Positions 26,772 to 35,264 of a stretch of 64,000 nt of DNA are shown in pieces. Position 1 is the stretch's first letter. Each line of letters opens with the position of its first letter. The DNA comes from Paenibacillus alkalitolerans. Lineage in GTDB: Bacteria > Bacillota > Bacilli > Paenibacillales > YIM-B00363. Under the pieces are notes generated by a model. The model was not told where the DNA came from, did not search any database, and saw only the letters and a list, made by a program, of their open reading frames with translations. Both the position numbers and the translations under genes were made by a program. The stretch lies in NCBI RefSeq assembly GCF_016482785.1, contig NZ_JAEMXM010000001.1, positions 558,001-622,000 of the forward strand. Reading direction: 5' to 3'.

Positions 26772-27794
26772 TTATAGGCCGATCGTGCCGTGTTGCGGCG
26801 AGAGGAGCGCGGCTTGCCGAATCGCCTCGACCATGCTAGACTCGTCGGCAATGCCGCGGCCCGCAATATCGAACGCCGTTCCGTGATCCACGCTCGTGCG
26901 GACGACCGGAAGCCCGACGGTAATGTTTACGCCCGCTTCCAAACCGAGCACCTTCACCGGACCGTGTCCCTGATCGTGGTACATCGCCACGACAATGTCG
27001 AAATCACCGCGAACCGCTCTGTAAAACAGCGTGTCGGCAGGCAGCGGGCCGTATACGCGTATGCCTTCCTCTACCGCTTGTTTGACCGCGGGAATGATTT
27101 TCGTCTCTTCCTCGCCCCGGCCGAATAAACCGCCTTCGCCCGCATGCGGATTGATGCCGCAGACGGCGATGGAGGGTGCGGGAATGCCGGTACGCTGCAG
27201 AAATTGATGGGACATGCGGATGACTCGCAATACGCGTTCCGGGTTGATCCGTTCGATCGCATCGATAATTCCGATATGAGTCGTTACATGAATCACTCTC
27301 AAACGTGGAGCGGCCAACAGCATCGCGTACTGTTCCGTTCCGGTCAAGCGGGCCAATATTTCGGTGTGTCCCGGGAAGCGGTAACCTCCCATGTGCAGCG
27401 CCTCTTTGTTCAACGGAGCCGTGCAAATGGCGTCGATCCGCCGTTCCAACGCGAGCTTGACCGCTTTTTCGACAAACAGGTAGGCGGCCCGCCCCGCCTC
27501 GGCGGATATACGGCCGTATGGAAGATCGGCGGGGACGGCTTTCATGTCGATCACATGCAGCGCCTCGCCGCCGTCATCCTTCCACTTGCATTCCTCAACC
27601 TCTTCCACCGGGCGTATCGCAATATCGACGGACGTTGCTTTCGCCGCCCGTATGATGCTTGCGTAATCTCCGATCACGACCGGACTGCAAATACTGTGAA
27701 TGTCCGGCCGGGCAAACGCCTTCGCGATGATCTCGGGTCCGACTCCGGCCGCATCGCCCATCGTTATTCCGACGATCGGTTTCGTTTGGTTCAT
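26772..27794 (-). CDS. pdxA2: PdxA2-type 4-phospho-acid-sugar dehydrogenase
   Basis: A 340-residue homologue of 4-hydroxythreonine-4-phosphate dehydrogenase. Seen are GITMGDAAGVGPE at the N-terminus, the metal-binding His of PGHTE, and MYHDQGHGP near residue 270. Its immediate partner is a DUF1537 kinase (11 bases apart). That pairing is established for D-threonate and D-erythronate catabolism, where the kinase makes the 4-phosphate and PdxA2 oxidises it with CO2 loss to dihydroxyacetone phosphate. This supports PdxA2 rather than the vitamin B6 enzyme. RBS AGGAGG precedes the ATG. Confidence 0.88.
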   Translation of the reverse strand: MNQTKPIVGITMGDAAGVGPEIIAKAFARPDIHSICSPVVIGDYASIIRAAKATSVDIAIRPVEEVEECKWKDDGGEALHVIDMKAVPADLPYGRISAEAGRAAYLFVEKAVKLALERRIDAICTAPLNKEALHMGGYRFPGHTEILARLTGTEQYAMLLAAPRLRVIHVTTHIGIIDAIERINPERVLRVIRMSHQFLQRTGIPAPSIAVCGINPHAGEGGLFGRGEEETKIIPAVKQAVEEGIRVYGPLPADTLFYRAVRGDFDIVVAMYHDQGHGPVKVLGLEAGVNITVGLPVVRTSVDHGTAFDIAGRGIADESSMVEAIRQAALLSPQHGTIGL

Positions 27795-27804
27795 AGCTAC
27801 CTCC

Positions 27805-29124
27805 TTAATGGCTTCTTAATGCGTCATGCAGCTGCACCAATGTATATTCATCGCCGAACGAACCGGATTTGGTCACGAATGAAACGTCCGTCTGGGCTCC
27901 GGATTTGAAGCCGCTTAAGACGACGCCCGGCAGCAGCTCGCCGGCCACCGTCAGCCTGTTTGCACGGAAAGCGCGGCATACCCCTCTGGACGTTTCTCCT
28001 CCGATAACGACAAGTTTCTCCGAGTGTTCCGCCATCCCAGAGGCCATCGCTGCCAGTTCACCCATCCGGTTGACAAGCGATGCGTTCAATTGGGCTGCCG
28101 TCATACCGAGTCGGACCGCCCAATTCGTCAATCGTCCGGCTGCTTGATCGGTATCTTCTATAATAAGAGCAGTGCTGCGACCGGACCGGAGTATGGCGCC
28201 GGCCCTTTCCGCCGCAGCGGACGACCGGTCCTCATTACCCGGAAGCAATGCATCAGGCGCAACCGTTACCGGGATAACTGCGCTCTGTTCGGCGAGTCGC
28301 CCGATCTGCAGCTTGGTCAACTGTGTCCGGCTCCCCGAAACGTATAAAACCGGCCCGTCATACTGCGTCGACTTATTATCGCCGCGCGTCGGAATCAGAG
28401 TATCCCCGCTCCCTCCAACGCCGGCTCTCGCACCGGCCAAAGCACTTGCCAATCCTGCAGCTCCGGCCCACAACACGTTGCGCCCGGAATCGTCTATTCT
28501 ATTGACTAGGTTGCGCAAATCTTCATCCGTCTCCGCATCCGCCACAACATAACGAACTCCGGATTCAGACAGTCTCCGGAGTTCCGAATCGAATGCCGTT
28601 TGGTCGCGGCACGCTTCGACGGACAGCATGCCGGCTCCGTAACGCGACTGGCGGGAAAGCAGCGAAGGGATATGTCCTTCAACGACAGGATTCATGGGGT
28701 CCGCCGCCAATTCCGTCCGATGCACCGGCAAGCCGTGCACAAGCTGAACGCCCAAGCGTGTTGTTCTGCCCAACCGGGGTACGGCGGGCGCGAATATGCA
28801 GAATTCGAATTGCGCCGCTTCCAGAATGGCGTCGCATTCCGCGCCGATGTTGCCGCGAAGAGTGGAATCCACTTTCTTGTAGACAATTCCCGGACTGCCG
28901 TTCATCACGAACCGCGCGGCGGCGGCGGCCGTCAACGCGGCATCCCGGGCTGTGCTTCCCCTGCTGTTCATATCCAATCCGCATACTTCAGCTTCGGGAG
29001 CTACCGCAGCCGCCTGCCCGCTTTGTTCGAACAGAAGCACCTCCGCAGACCGCCATACCGGGAAAAACTGAACGACCGAATCCAAAGCACCGGTCAAATC
29101 GTCGGCAACCAACGCCACCTGCAT
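27805..29124 (-). CDS. Four-carbon acid sugar kinase (DUF1537), DtnK/DenK type
   Basis: 439 residues. The N-terminus VALVADDLTGALDS and a C-terminal VIGGETSRGVCRAF block define the family; the paired nucleotide-binding segment GELLPGVVLSGF is present. It is adjacent to pdxA2, as in threonate/erythronate kinase operons, and is clearly divergent from the second family member at 20015. The operon thus holds two such kinases with presumably different acid-sugar substrates. ATG at 29124 follows GGGAGG. Confidence 0.88.
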   Translation of the reverse strand: MQVALVADDLTGALDSVVQFFPVWRSAEVLLFEQSGQAAAVAPEAEVCGLDMNSRGSTARDAALTAAAAARFVMNGSPGIVYKKVDSTLRGNIGAECDAILEAAQFEFCIFAPAVPRLGRTTRLGVQLVHGLPVHRTELAADPMNPVVEGHIPSLLSRQSRYGAGMLSVEACRDQTAFDSELRRLSESGVRYVVADAETDEDLRNLVNRIDDSGRNVLWAGAAGLASALAGARAGVGGSGDTLIPTRGDNKSTQYDGPVLYVSGSRTQLTKLQIGRLAEQSAVIPVTVAPDALLPGNEDRSSAAAERAGAILRSGRSTALIIEDTDQAAGRLTNWAVRLGMTAAQLNASLVNRMGELAAMASGMAEHSEKLVVIGGETSRGVCRAFRANRLTVAGELLPGVVLSGFKSGAQTDVSFVTKSGSFGDEYTLVQLHDALRSH

Positions 29125-29136
29125 CGTTGACCCTCC

Positions 29137-30645
29137 CTATAAAGGCTGCGCCTGCGAAGGCGACAGCACTCTTCCGACAGCTTCTTTCCAGCCTTGGACG
29201 TACTTTTCCCGAAGCTCCCGTTTCATCGCGGGCTTATATACGGCGATATCCTTCTGCAACTCCGCGATTTGTTCGGGGGACGTCCAAAAGCCGCTTCCCA
29301 GACCGCCGATATAAACCGCTCCCATCGCAGACAGCTCCGGCACCGCGGATTTGACGACGTCCGTCTGCAGCATATCCGCTTGGTACTGCATAAGAAAGCG
29401 GTTTTCCGTCGCACCGCCGTCCACCCTCAATTCTTTCAATGATATTCCGGATTCCTTCCGCATCAGTTCGACTGCGTCGTACACCTGGTACACGATACTT
29501 TCAAGCGCGGCCCGGGCGATGTGCGGCTTGCCCGAAGCCCTGCTCAATCCGACGATAGCCGCCCTCGCTTCCGCATCCCAGTATGGAGCTCCCAAACCGA
29601 AGAAAGCCGGCACTATGAACACTCCTTCGTTATCCGGCAAAGAAGCCGCCAACCGCTCTATTTCCTCAAATGTTCCCGCAAACCCCAGGTTTTCCTTCAC
29701 CCACTTGACGCAATCACCGCTCGTATGAATAATCGCTTCCAAAGCGTAGCTCGCTTGCCCGTTCAATCCCCACGCGATTGCCGTCACCAAACCGTTCGCC
29801 GAGTCGACCGGCGTCGCGCCGGTGTTCATCAATACGGAGGTGCCAGTTCCGTAAGTAGCCTTCGCCGTCCCGGGTTGCAGGCATAACTGGCCGTATAACG
29901 CAGCCTGGGAATCGCCGATGACGCCGCATATCGGAATCCGTTCCGCGAACAAATCCGGGTCTTCGGTCACGCCGAAAGACTCGTCGGACGATTTAATTTG
30001 CGGAAGCAAGCTGCGCGGCATGCCGAATATGTCCAGCAGTTCATCGTCCCAATCGAGACTCCGGATGTTGAAAAGCAGCGTCCTGCTGGCATTCGTATAA
30101 TCCGTCGCGTGAACGTTGCCCCCCGTCATTTTCCAGATAAGCCAAGCGTCAATCGTACCTGCAAGCAGCCTGCCTTCTTCGAGCTTAGCCCGAGCACCTT
30201 CGATATGATTCAGCATCCATTTATATTTCGTGGCGGAAAAATACGGATCGAGCATCAGCCCGGTTTTTGTGCGAACCGTATGTTCGATTCCATCCGCCTT
30301 ATATTCCGAGCACATCCCGGCGGTTCTCCGGCACTGCCAAACGATGGCGTTGCTAAGCGGACGGCCTGTCTTCTTATCCCAAATGACCGCCGTTTCCCGC
30401 TGGTTGGTTATCGACAAAGCGGCCATTTGTCCGGGCTGTAGGCCAGCAGCATTCAATACTTCATGCAGCACGATCTTTACGTTCTCATATATTTCTAAAG
30501 GATCATGCTCCACCCAACCGGGTTGGGGATAATATTGGCGGTGCTCCCGGAAGCTCCGGGCGACGATGCGGCCGGAACGGTCGACGATCAACGCCTTCGT
30601 CCCCGAAGTGCTTTGATCCGCAACAAGCATATACCGCATCGTCAT
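29137..30645 (-). CDS. FGGY-family carbohydrate kinase; candidate D-apulose kinase
   Basis: A 502-residue FGGY kinase. The ATP phosphate loop is DQSTSGTKA near the N-terminus, with GDSQAALYG and the C-terminal ATPase block VDGGATENRFLMQ. The sequence has glycerol-kinase-like features such as TNQRET, yet no glpF/glpD neighbour is present. Instead it overlaps by 4 bases the split transketolase genes. In described apiose pathways an FGGY kinase (AplK) makes D-apulose 4-phosphate for a split transketolase (AptA/AptB), so that role is the best contextual inference. Confidence 0.88.
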   Translation of the reverse strand: MTMRYMLVADQSTSGTKALIVDRSGRIVARSFREHRQYYPQPGWVEHDPLEIYENVKIVLHEVLNAAGLQPGQMAALSITNQRETAVIWDKKTGRPLSNAIVWQCRRTAGMCSEYKADGIEHTVRTKTGLMLDPYFSATKYKWMLNHIEGARAKLEEGRLLAGTIDAWLIWKMTGGNVHATDYTNASRTLLFNIRSLDWDDELLDIFGMPRSLLPQIKSSDESFGVTEDPDLFAERIPICGVIGDSQAALYGQLCLQPGTAKATYGTGTSVLMNTGATPVDSANGLVTAIAWGLNGQASYALEAIIHTSGDCVKWVKENLGFAGTFEEIERLAASLPDNEGVFIVPAFFGLGAPYWDAEARAAIVGLSRASGKPHIARAALESIVYQVYDAVELMRKESGISLKELRVDGGATENRFLMQYQADMLQTDVVKSAVPELSAMGAVYIGGLGSGFWTSPEQIAELQKDIAVYKPAMKRELREKYVQGWKEAVGRVLSPSQAQPL

Positions 30646-31610
30646 GCGCGTTCACGCCCTGCATTCAACATGTTCAAAGCGACCTGCTTGATATGCTCCG
30701 CGCTGATGCCGTAATAGTCGAACACTTGGGCCGTCTTCCCGGCAATGGCCGGTTCGTCGGGAATGCCGATAATTTTCATCGGGACGCAGCGGTGCTGCAC
30801 GACGACTTCCGCGACGGCGGCGCCTAATCCTCCGTAAATGCTGTGTTCCTCCACCGTAATGATTCGTCCGGTCTCTTCCGCAGCTTTCTTGATCGCTTCT
30901 TCATCCAGCGGCTTGATCGTATGCATGTTCAAGACGCGGCAGCTCACGCCGCTATTACGCAGCGCTTCCTCCGCGTCAAGCGCGACGCGCACCGTCTCCC
31001 CCGCGGCGATCAGCGTGATGTCCGAACCTTCGCGCATTGTGACGGCTTTCCCGATGTGAAAATCGCAATGGCCTTCCGATTCGTATGAATCTTCCACAGG
31101 ATTGCGGCCGATCCGGACATATACGCCGCCTTCATAATCGACGAGCGCTTCCGTCATTTTCTTCGTCTCGCGGCGGTCCGCCGGAAGGATGACGGCCAGC
31201 CCCGGAATCGCGCGGGTCACCGCGATGTCCTGCACGGAATGATGCGACATCCCGAGCGCCCCATAGCTGATTCCGCCGCTTATACCGATCAGCTTTACGT
31301 TCGTTGCCGAGTAGGCGACATCCACTTTTACTTGCTCGATAGCGCGCATGCTCAAGAAGCAGGCCGGGGAGGCGACGAACGGCTTCTTTCCGCTCCGGGC
31401 GAGCCCGGCGGCAATACCGACGATGTTTTGTTCTGCAATGCCGGTTTCGACGAATTGGTCCGGCAACTCTTCGGCGAACCGGCCCATCGACGCCGATCCC
31501 CGCGAGTCGCTCGTCAGCACCATCACGTCAGCGTCTTTTCTCGCCAGCTCGAGCAGTGTATCGCAGAGAATTTGCCGGTTGGCGATCGTGTTTTTCACGC
31601 GGTTTATCAC
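30642..31610 (-). CDS. Transketolase C-terminal subunit; candidate apulose-4-phosphate transketolase B
   Basis: 322 residues comprising the pyrimidine-binding and C-terminal transketolase domains. The catalytic Glu that activates thiamine diphosphate lies in ETGIAEQNIVG; the C-terminal domain includes EEHSIYGGLGAA. It starts at a GTG (31610) overlapping the stop of the N-terminal subunit, with AGGCGGGGA upstream. Half-size transketolases of this kind function as A2B2 pairs. Here the operon context suggests apulose 4-phosphate plus glyceraldehyde 3-phosphate going to dihydroxyacetone phosphate and xylulose 5-phosphate. Confidence 0.9.
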   Translation of the reverse strand: MINRVKNTIANRQILCDTLLELARKDADVMVLTSDSRGSASMGRFAEELPDQFVETGIAEQNIVGIAAGLARSGKKPFVASPACFLSMRAIEQVKVDVAYSATNVKLIGISGGISYGALGMSHHSVQDIAVTRAIPGLAVILPADRRETKKMTEALVDYEGGVYVRIGRNPVEDSYESEGHCDFHIGKAVTMREGSDITLIAAGETVRVALDAEEALRNSGVSCRVLNMHTIKPLDEEAIKKAAEETGRIITVEEHSIYGGLGAAVAEVVVQHRCVPMKIIGIPDEPAIAGKTAQVFDYYGISAEHIKQVALNMLNAGRERA

Positions 31611-32458
31611 GAGATCCCCGCCTTTCCTGCGCGATCCAGCCTGTCGATCTTGCCCCGCAATTCCTCCAGCGCCAACGCCAGTTCGATGTCGTTAGGCACG
31701 TGGTGGTGCCATTTCACTTGATTTTCCATGAAAGACACCCCTTTCCCTTTGACCGTGTCGGCCAATACCAATGTCGGTTTACCCGTCTTCTCGGGCACTG
31801 CGCGGAACGCGTCGAGCAGCCCGCCGATATCGTTTCCATCGACGGAAACAACGTGCCATCCGAACGCCCTCCATTTGTCGTCCAACGGTTCCAAACCCAT
31901 GACGTCTTCCGTGCTGCCGCTGATCTGCAGCCTGTTTCGGTCAACGATGCCGATCAAATTGTCCAAGCCGTAATGCGCTCCCGCCATCGCCGCTTCCCAT
32001 ACCGAGCCTTCCGCCTGTTCCCCGTCGCCCATCAAGCAATACACGCGGTAATCTTTGCGGTCCCTTGCTGCGGCGAGCGCCATGCCCACGGCGACGGACA
32101 ATCCGTGCCCGAGCGCACCCGTATTCATCTCGATGCCGGGCACTTTATTGTTCGGATGGCCGATCAGTCTCGTGCCGAATTGACAGTATGTGTCGAGCTC
32201 TTCCTTCGGAAAAAAGCCGCGGTCCGCCAATATGCACCATAACGATTCGACGGAATGTCCTTTGCTGGCGATAAACCGGTCGCGATCCACCCACATCGGG
32301 TTAGCCGGATCGATGCGCATGACTTCGCAGTACAACACGGTCAAAATGTCCGCATTGCTGAGCGATCCCCCGGTATGGCCCATTCCGGCGCGGTGGATAA
32401 TTTTCAGCAGCTCTATTCGTATTTCCGCCGCTTTTCTTTCAAGCTCGAGCTTGTTCAT
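31607..32458 (-). CDS. Transketolase N-terminal subunit; candidate apulose-4-phosphate transketolase A
   Basis: 283 residues forming the diphosphate-binding domain. It contains HTGGSLSNADIL, SKGH, and the thiamine diphosphate/Mg motif GDGEQAEG ... IVDRN. The ATG at 32458 follows GAGGGGA and overlaps the previous stop (ATGA); a longer frame to 32476 is less likely. It forms the enzyme with the next gene. Confidence 0.9.
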   Translation of the reverse strand: MNKLELERKAAEIRIELLKIIHRAGMGHTGGSLSNADILTVLYCEVMRIDPANPMWVDRDRFIASKGHSVESLWCILADRGFFPKEELDTYCQFGTRLIGHPNNKVPGIEMNTGALGHGLSVAVGMALAAARDRKDYRVYCLMGDGEQAEGSVWEAAMAGAHYGLDNLIGIVDRNRLQISGSTEDVMGLEPLDDKWRAFGWHVVSVDGNDIGGLLDAFRAVPEKTGKPTLVLADTVKGKGVSFMENQVKWHHHVPNDIELALALEELRGKIDRLDRAGKAGIS

Positions 32459-33885
32459 AGAGATCCCCTCATCCATGAGCGGATTTCGCTTTCCGTCGGG
32501 TCGACGGGGTCAGGCTTCAAGCCGGGTATATAATTGCAGGCTTCGTATAAAGCTGGAACGACGTCTTTATGAATGCCGACGGAATGATGTACATAAGGGC
32601 CTTTAACCAACGTTTCTTCCCACAACGGCCAATCGTTCACTTCGACCCATACATAAGAACCTCTAGTATAAGGCCCTTGAATGCCGCGTGCTCTCCCGAG
32701 GAAAATCGAATATTCCCCATGGTCGCCGTCGAAGCGGGCCAACGTCATCGGACCGCCCTTAATCTCTCCTTCATGGGTGCCCGGCGAATGGTCGTCAAAC
32801 AAGAAGTGTTTGCGAAGCTTCGGCTTGTTCTCGATACTGAGGGAAACCGGGAAGTTGCCGCAATGAAACAGGAGCTCGCCGTTCGGATTTTCCGGATGGC
32901 GAATCGTCAAATCGGCGAAAAACGTCGGAGCCTCGTTCATCGCCGCGGCCTGTACCATGACAGATGTAATCGCCCCGTGAATATCCGTCTCGCACGTAAC
33001 CGGAATTTGCTCGTCCGTAAGTATCGCGTTCGCCAAGCACGGCATGATGCCGATCGCGTCCTGCAGCGACGACCAGCACTGGATGGCGATCGCGGTGCTT
33101 CCCGTCTTTGCCGCATAGCTCTTCATAGCCACTTTCAAAGCGGCGATCCGTTTGACGTCGTCTTCCGTAACATCCGAGTAATCAAGCGATGTTTTGATAT
33201 ACTCCACAGTTTCGCTCAACTCTTCGCCGCCGTTCTTTTCGATCCTTTTTACCGCAATCTTGATGTCTTCCAGAGTAATCGGATGAATTTCGATGCCGAA
33301 CCGTTCCAACAGCTCGCCTTCATTGCAAATCATCGTCCAAAACGACGCCGGCCGCGGCCCGATTTGCAATATGCGCAGACTGCGGAAATGTTTGACCACG
33401 TTGGCGGCGGCGATGAAATTTTTGAATCCCCTTTCAAATACGGGATCGTCAACCCGGCTGTTCGTGATATAGGTGAAGGGGACGTTGAACCGCCGAAGCA
33501 CTTTCCCGGTGGCGAACAAACCGCATTGCGTGTCGCGCAGGCGCATACCGTCTTCCAGAGGCGCTTCGTCTTGCGGTCCCCATAGCAAAACCGGTTTCCC
33601 CAACGCTTTGCCGACCCTCCCTACCGTATCTTCGGTCCCGAAGTTGCAATGCGGGAAGAAGACGGCATCGACCTGCTCGTCCTTGAACCGCTTTACGATT
33701 TGATCCGCATTGATATGATCGTCATAAAGCAAGCCTTCCTGGTTCAAACCTTCCAAGTCGACGATGTCGATCGAAAGACCGAAACTTTCCAGCTTATTTC
33801 GGATTAACGTTTTGTACCGGAACGCGTCCTCGGCGCTAAATACGAATCTCCTTGTAGGCGCATAACCGAGTTTCAACTTTTTCAT
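32455..33885 (-). CDS. L-fucose/L-arabinose isomerase-like sugar isomerase
   Basis: 476 residues of the fucose-isomerase fold: an N-terminal Rossmann-like domain with FFPHCNFGTED, a second substrate domain, and a C-terminal barrel with CETDIHGAITS, which holds the metal-binding acidic residues. It is the first gene of the operon (RBS AAGGGAG). Directly before a kinase and transketolase acting on a ketose, it is the natural candidate to isomerise the incoming aldose, for example D-apiose to D-apulose. L-fucose or L-galactose released by the GH95 enzyme are alternative substrates, but no fuculose aldolase is present. Confidence 0.8.
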   Translation of the reverse strand: MKKLKLGYAPTRRFVFSAEDAFRYKTLIRNKLESFGLSIDIVDLEGLNQEGLLYDDHINADQIVKRFKDEQVDAVFFPHCNFGTEDTVGRVGKALGKPVLLWGPQDEAPLEDGMRLRDTQCGLFATGKVLRRFNVPFTYITNSRVDDPVFERGFKNFIAAANVVKHFRSLRILQIGPRPASFWTMICNEGELLERFGIEIHPITLEDIKIAVKRIEKNGGEELSETVEYIKTSLDYSDVTEDDVKRIAALKVAMKSYAAKTGSTAIAIQCWSSLQDAIGIMPCLANAILTDEQIPVTCETDIHGAITSVMVQAAAMNEAPTFFADLTIRHPENPNGELLFHCGNFPVSLSIENKPKLRKHFLFDDHSPGTHEGEIKGGPMTLARFDGDHGEYSIFLGRARGIQGPYTRGSYVWVEVNDWPLWEETLVKGPYVHHSVGIHKDVVPALYEACNYIPGLKPDPVDPTESEIRSWMRGSL

Positions 33886-33920
33886 AAGCTAAACTCCCTT
33901 CAATGTTTACTAAACAGAAG

Positions 33921-34010
33921 TTTTCGAAAATGTTTTACAGTGACGTACATAGGCTATATAGCAACAATTTCCATAACATGATCGTAGCACCGGGTTCGAA
34001 AAGCAGTCAA
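33921..34010 (-). promoter_or_regulatory. Operon promoter with two TTCGAAAA operator-like sites
   Basis: In the 303-base divergent region (33886-34188), minus-strand TTGACT (34005-34010) and TACGAT (33981-33986) stand 18 bases apart. The palindrome TTTTCGAAAA (33921-33930) and a related TTCGAAAA (33995-34002) are 72 bases apart. One lies in the promoter spacer and one downstream, a geometry suited to LacI-type repression. Confidence 0.45.
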
Positions 34011-34037
34011 CGATTTTTTCTAATATTATTTATAGAT

Positions 34038-34059
34038 TTCACAAAATTATTTTAGTGAA
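34038..34059. promoter_or_regulatory. 22-bp imperfect palindrome upstream of lacI-type gene
   Basis: TTCAC at 34038-34042 and GTGAA at 34055-34059 are the ends of a 22-base imperfect palindrome matching at 9 of 11 positions per arm. It lies about 130 bases before the LacI-family start in very A+T-rich sequence and could be an operator for autoregulation. Confidence 0.35.
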
Positions 34060-34188
34060 GTTGATAATGGTACGATTAGCACCCATTTCACAATGTGTAA
34101 CTTATTGATCTTTCAAGACCCAAATAGTACACTAAATTTATTTAGGGATTTTACAGTACTTCTTTCTAGAGATTGGAGCAAACGGATT

Positions 34189-35235
34189 ATGAAGATGGAA
34201 GATATCGCAAGGATGGCCGAGGTGTCGAAATCGGCCGTCTCGATTGCGCTCAGCGGAAAGTCCGGCATCAGCGAGAAAACCCGGGAGAAAATATTGAGAA
34301 TCGTCAAAGAAACGGGATATTTGCCGAGAAGCATGGTTAAAGCGGAGCAAGTTTACGGAGTGTCCAACACGCTCCGGTTCATAGCTTTCACAAATTCCGG
34401 CATCGTTCTGGAGCAATATTCGAAACAGCCGTTCTTTATGGAGCTTCTCGCCTTTTTGGAGGAGAAATGTCGTTCACTCGGTTATTCGTTAATGTATTCG
34501 GCCATCGATATGCAGTATTTCGATCGGGATATCGACAAATTTCTGAACGACGGCGGCGCAAACGGCGTCATCCTGCTCGGGACGAATTTAAATCGGGGAC
34601 AAATCCGTCGGGCCGCTCAAGTGCAACCGAATCTCGTGGTGCTCGATACGTGCTTCGAAACGGATGACGTCAATTTCATTCTGATGAACAATATGAAAGG
34701 CGCCTACGATGCAGGTATGTATTTGCTCGGGCTCGGTCACCGTTCAATCGGTTATGTTCAATCGCAAGTCCGGATGCACAACTTTGATCGTCGCAAACAA
34801 GGATTTCTTGCGGCGCTTGAAGAGTACGGCCTGCAGGCGGATGAATCGTATTTCTTCACGGTATCGCCTACGTTTCTAGGGCCGCAGGACGAATTCAAGC
34901 GGCAAATTCAAGTTCGTCTGGAACGGAAAGAGCCGCTGCCGACCGCATTGTTCTGCGAGTGCGACTATATCGCTATCAGTGTTATCAAGTCGTTGGCTGA
35001 AATCGGCGTGCGTGTGCCGGAAGACATTTCGGTCGTCGGATTCGACAACATCGCGGAATCGACGATCGTCTCGCCCGAACTGACCACCATTCATGTGGAG
35101 AAAGAAAAAATCGCTTCCCTTGCGGTCGAAAAGCTGATCGATCTCATCGACAACAAAGATCAGGTGAAAACCAAAATCGTTGTCGACACCAAATTGGTAG
35201 AAAGACAGTCGTGCCGGAGTTTGCAGGAAAAGTAG
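34189..35235 (+). CDS. LacI/GalR-family transcriptional regulator
   Basis: 348 residues. The N-terminal LacI helix-turn-helix reads MEDIARMAEVSKSAVSIALSG with the hinge region following. The periplasmic-binding-like effector domain includes VPEDISVVGFDNIAES. The ATG at 34189 follows TTGGAG; the frame is open back to 34093 but that part lacks family character. Divergent from the sugar-isomerase operon, it probably controls that operon and possibly the SGNH gene that follows 29 bases downstream. Confidence 0.92.
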   Translation: MKMEDIARMAEVSKSAVSIALSGKSGISEKTREKILRIVKETGYLPRSMVKAEQVYGVSNTLRFIAFTNSGIVLEQYSKQPFFMELLAFLEEKCRSLGYSLMYSAIDMQYFDRDIDKFLNDGGANGVILLGTNLNRGQIRRAAQVQPNLVVLDTCFETDDVNFILMNNMKGAYDAGMYLLGLGHRSIGYVQSQVRMHNFDRRKQGFLAALEEYGLQADESYFFTVSPTFLGPQDEFKRQIQVRLERKEPLPTALFCECDYIAISVIKSLAEIGVRVPEDISVVGFDNIAESTIVSPELTTIHVEKEKIASLAVEKLIDLIDNKDQVKTKIVVDTKLVERQSCRSLQEK

Positions 35236-35264
35236 CGGGATAGCCGGCTTATGGGGGGTTGGGG

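Noticed and set aside
26772-27794. Vitamin B6 biosynthesis PdxA
   Set aside because: Its partner is a DUF1537 kinase 11 bases away, the hallmark of the acid-sugar PdxA2 branch; no pdx genes are near.
29137-30645. Glycerol kinase (glpK)
   Set aside because: The sequence is glycerol-kinase-like, but no glpF or glpD is present and the gene overlaps transketolase subunit genes, so a ketose substrate is more likely.
30642-32458. Housekeeping pentose-phosphate transketolase
   Set aside because: The enzyme is split into two subunits and embedded in a regulated sugar operon; bacterial housekeeping transketolase is usually a single long chain.
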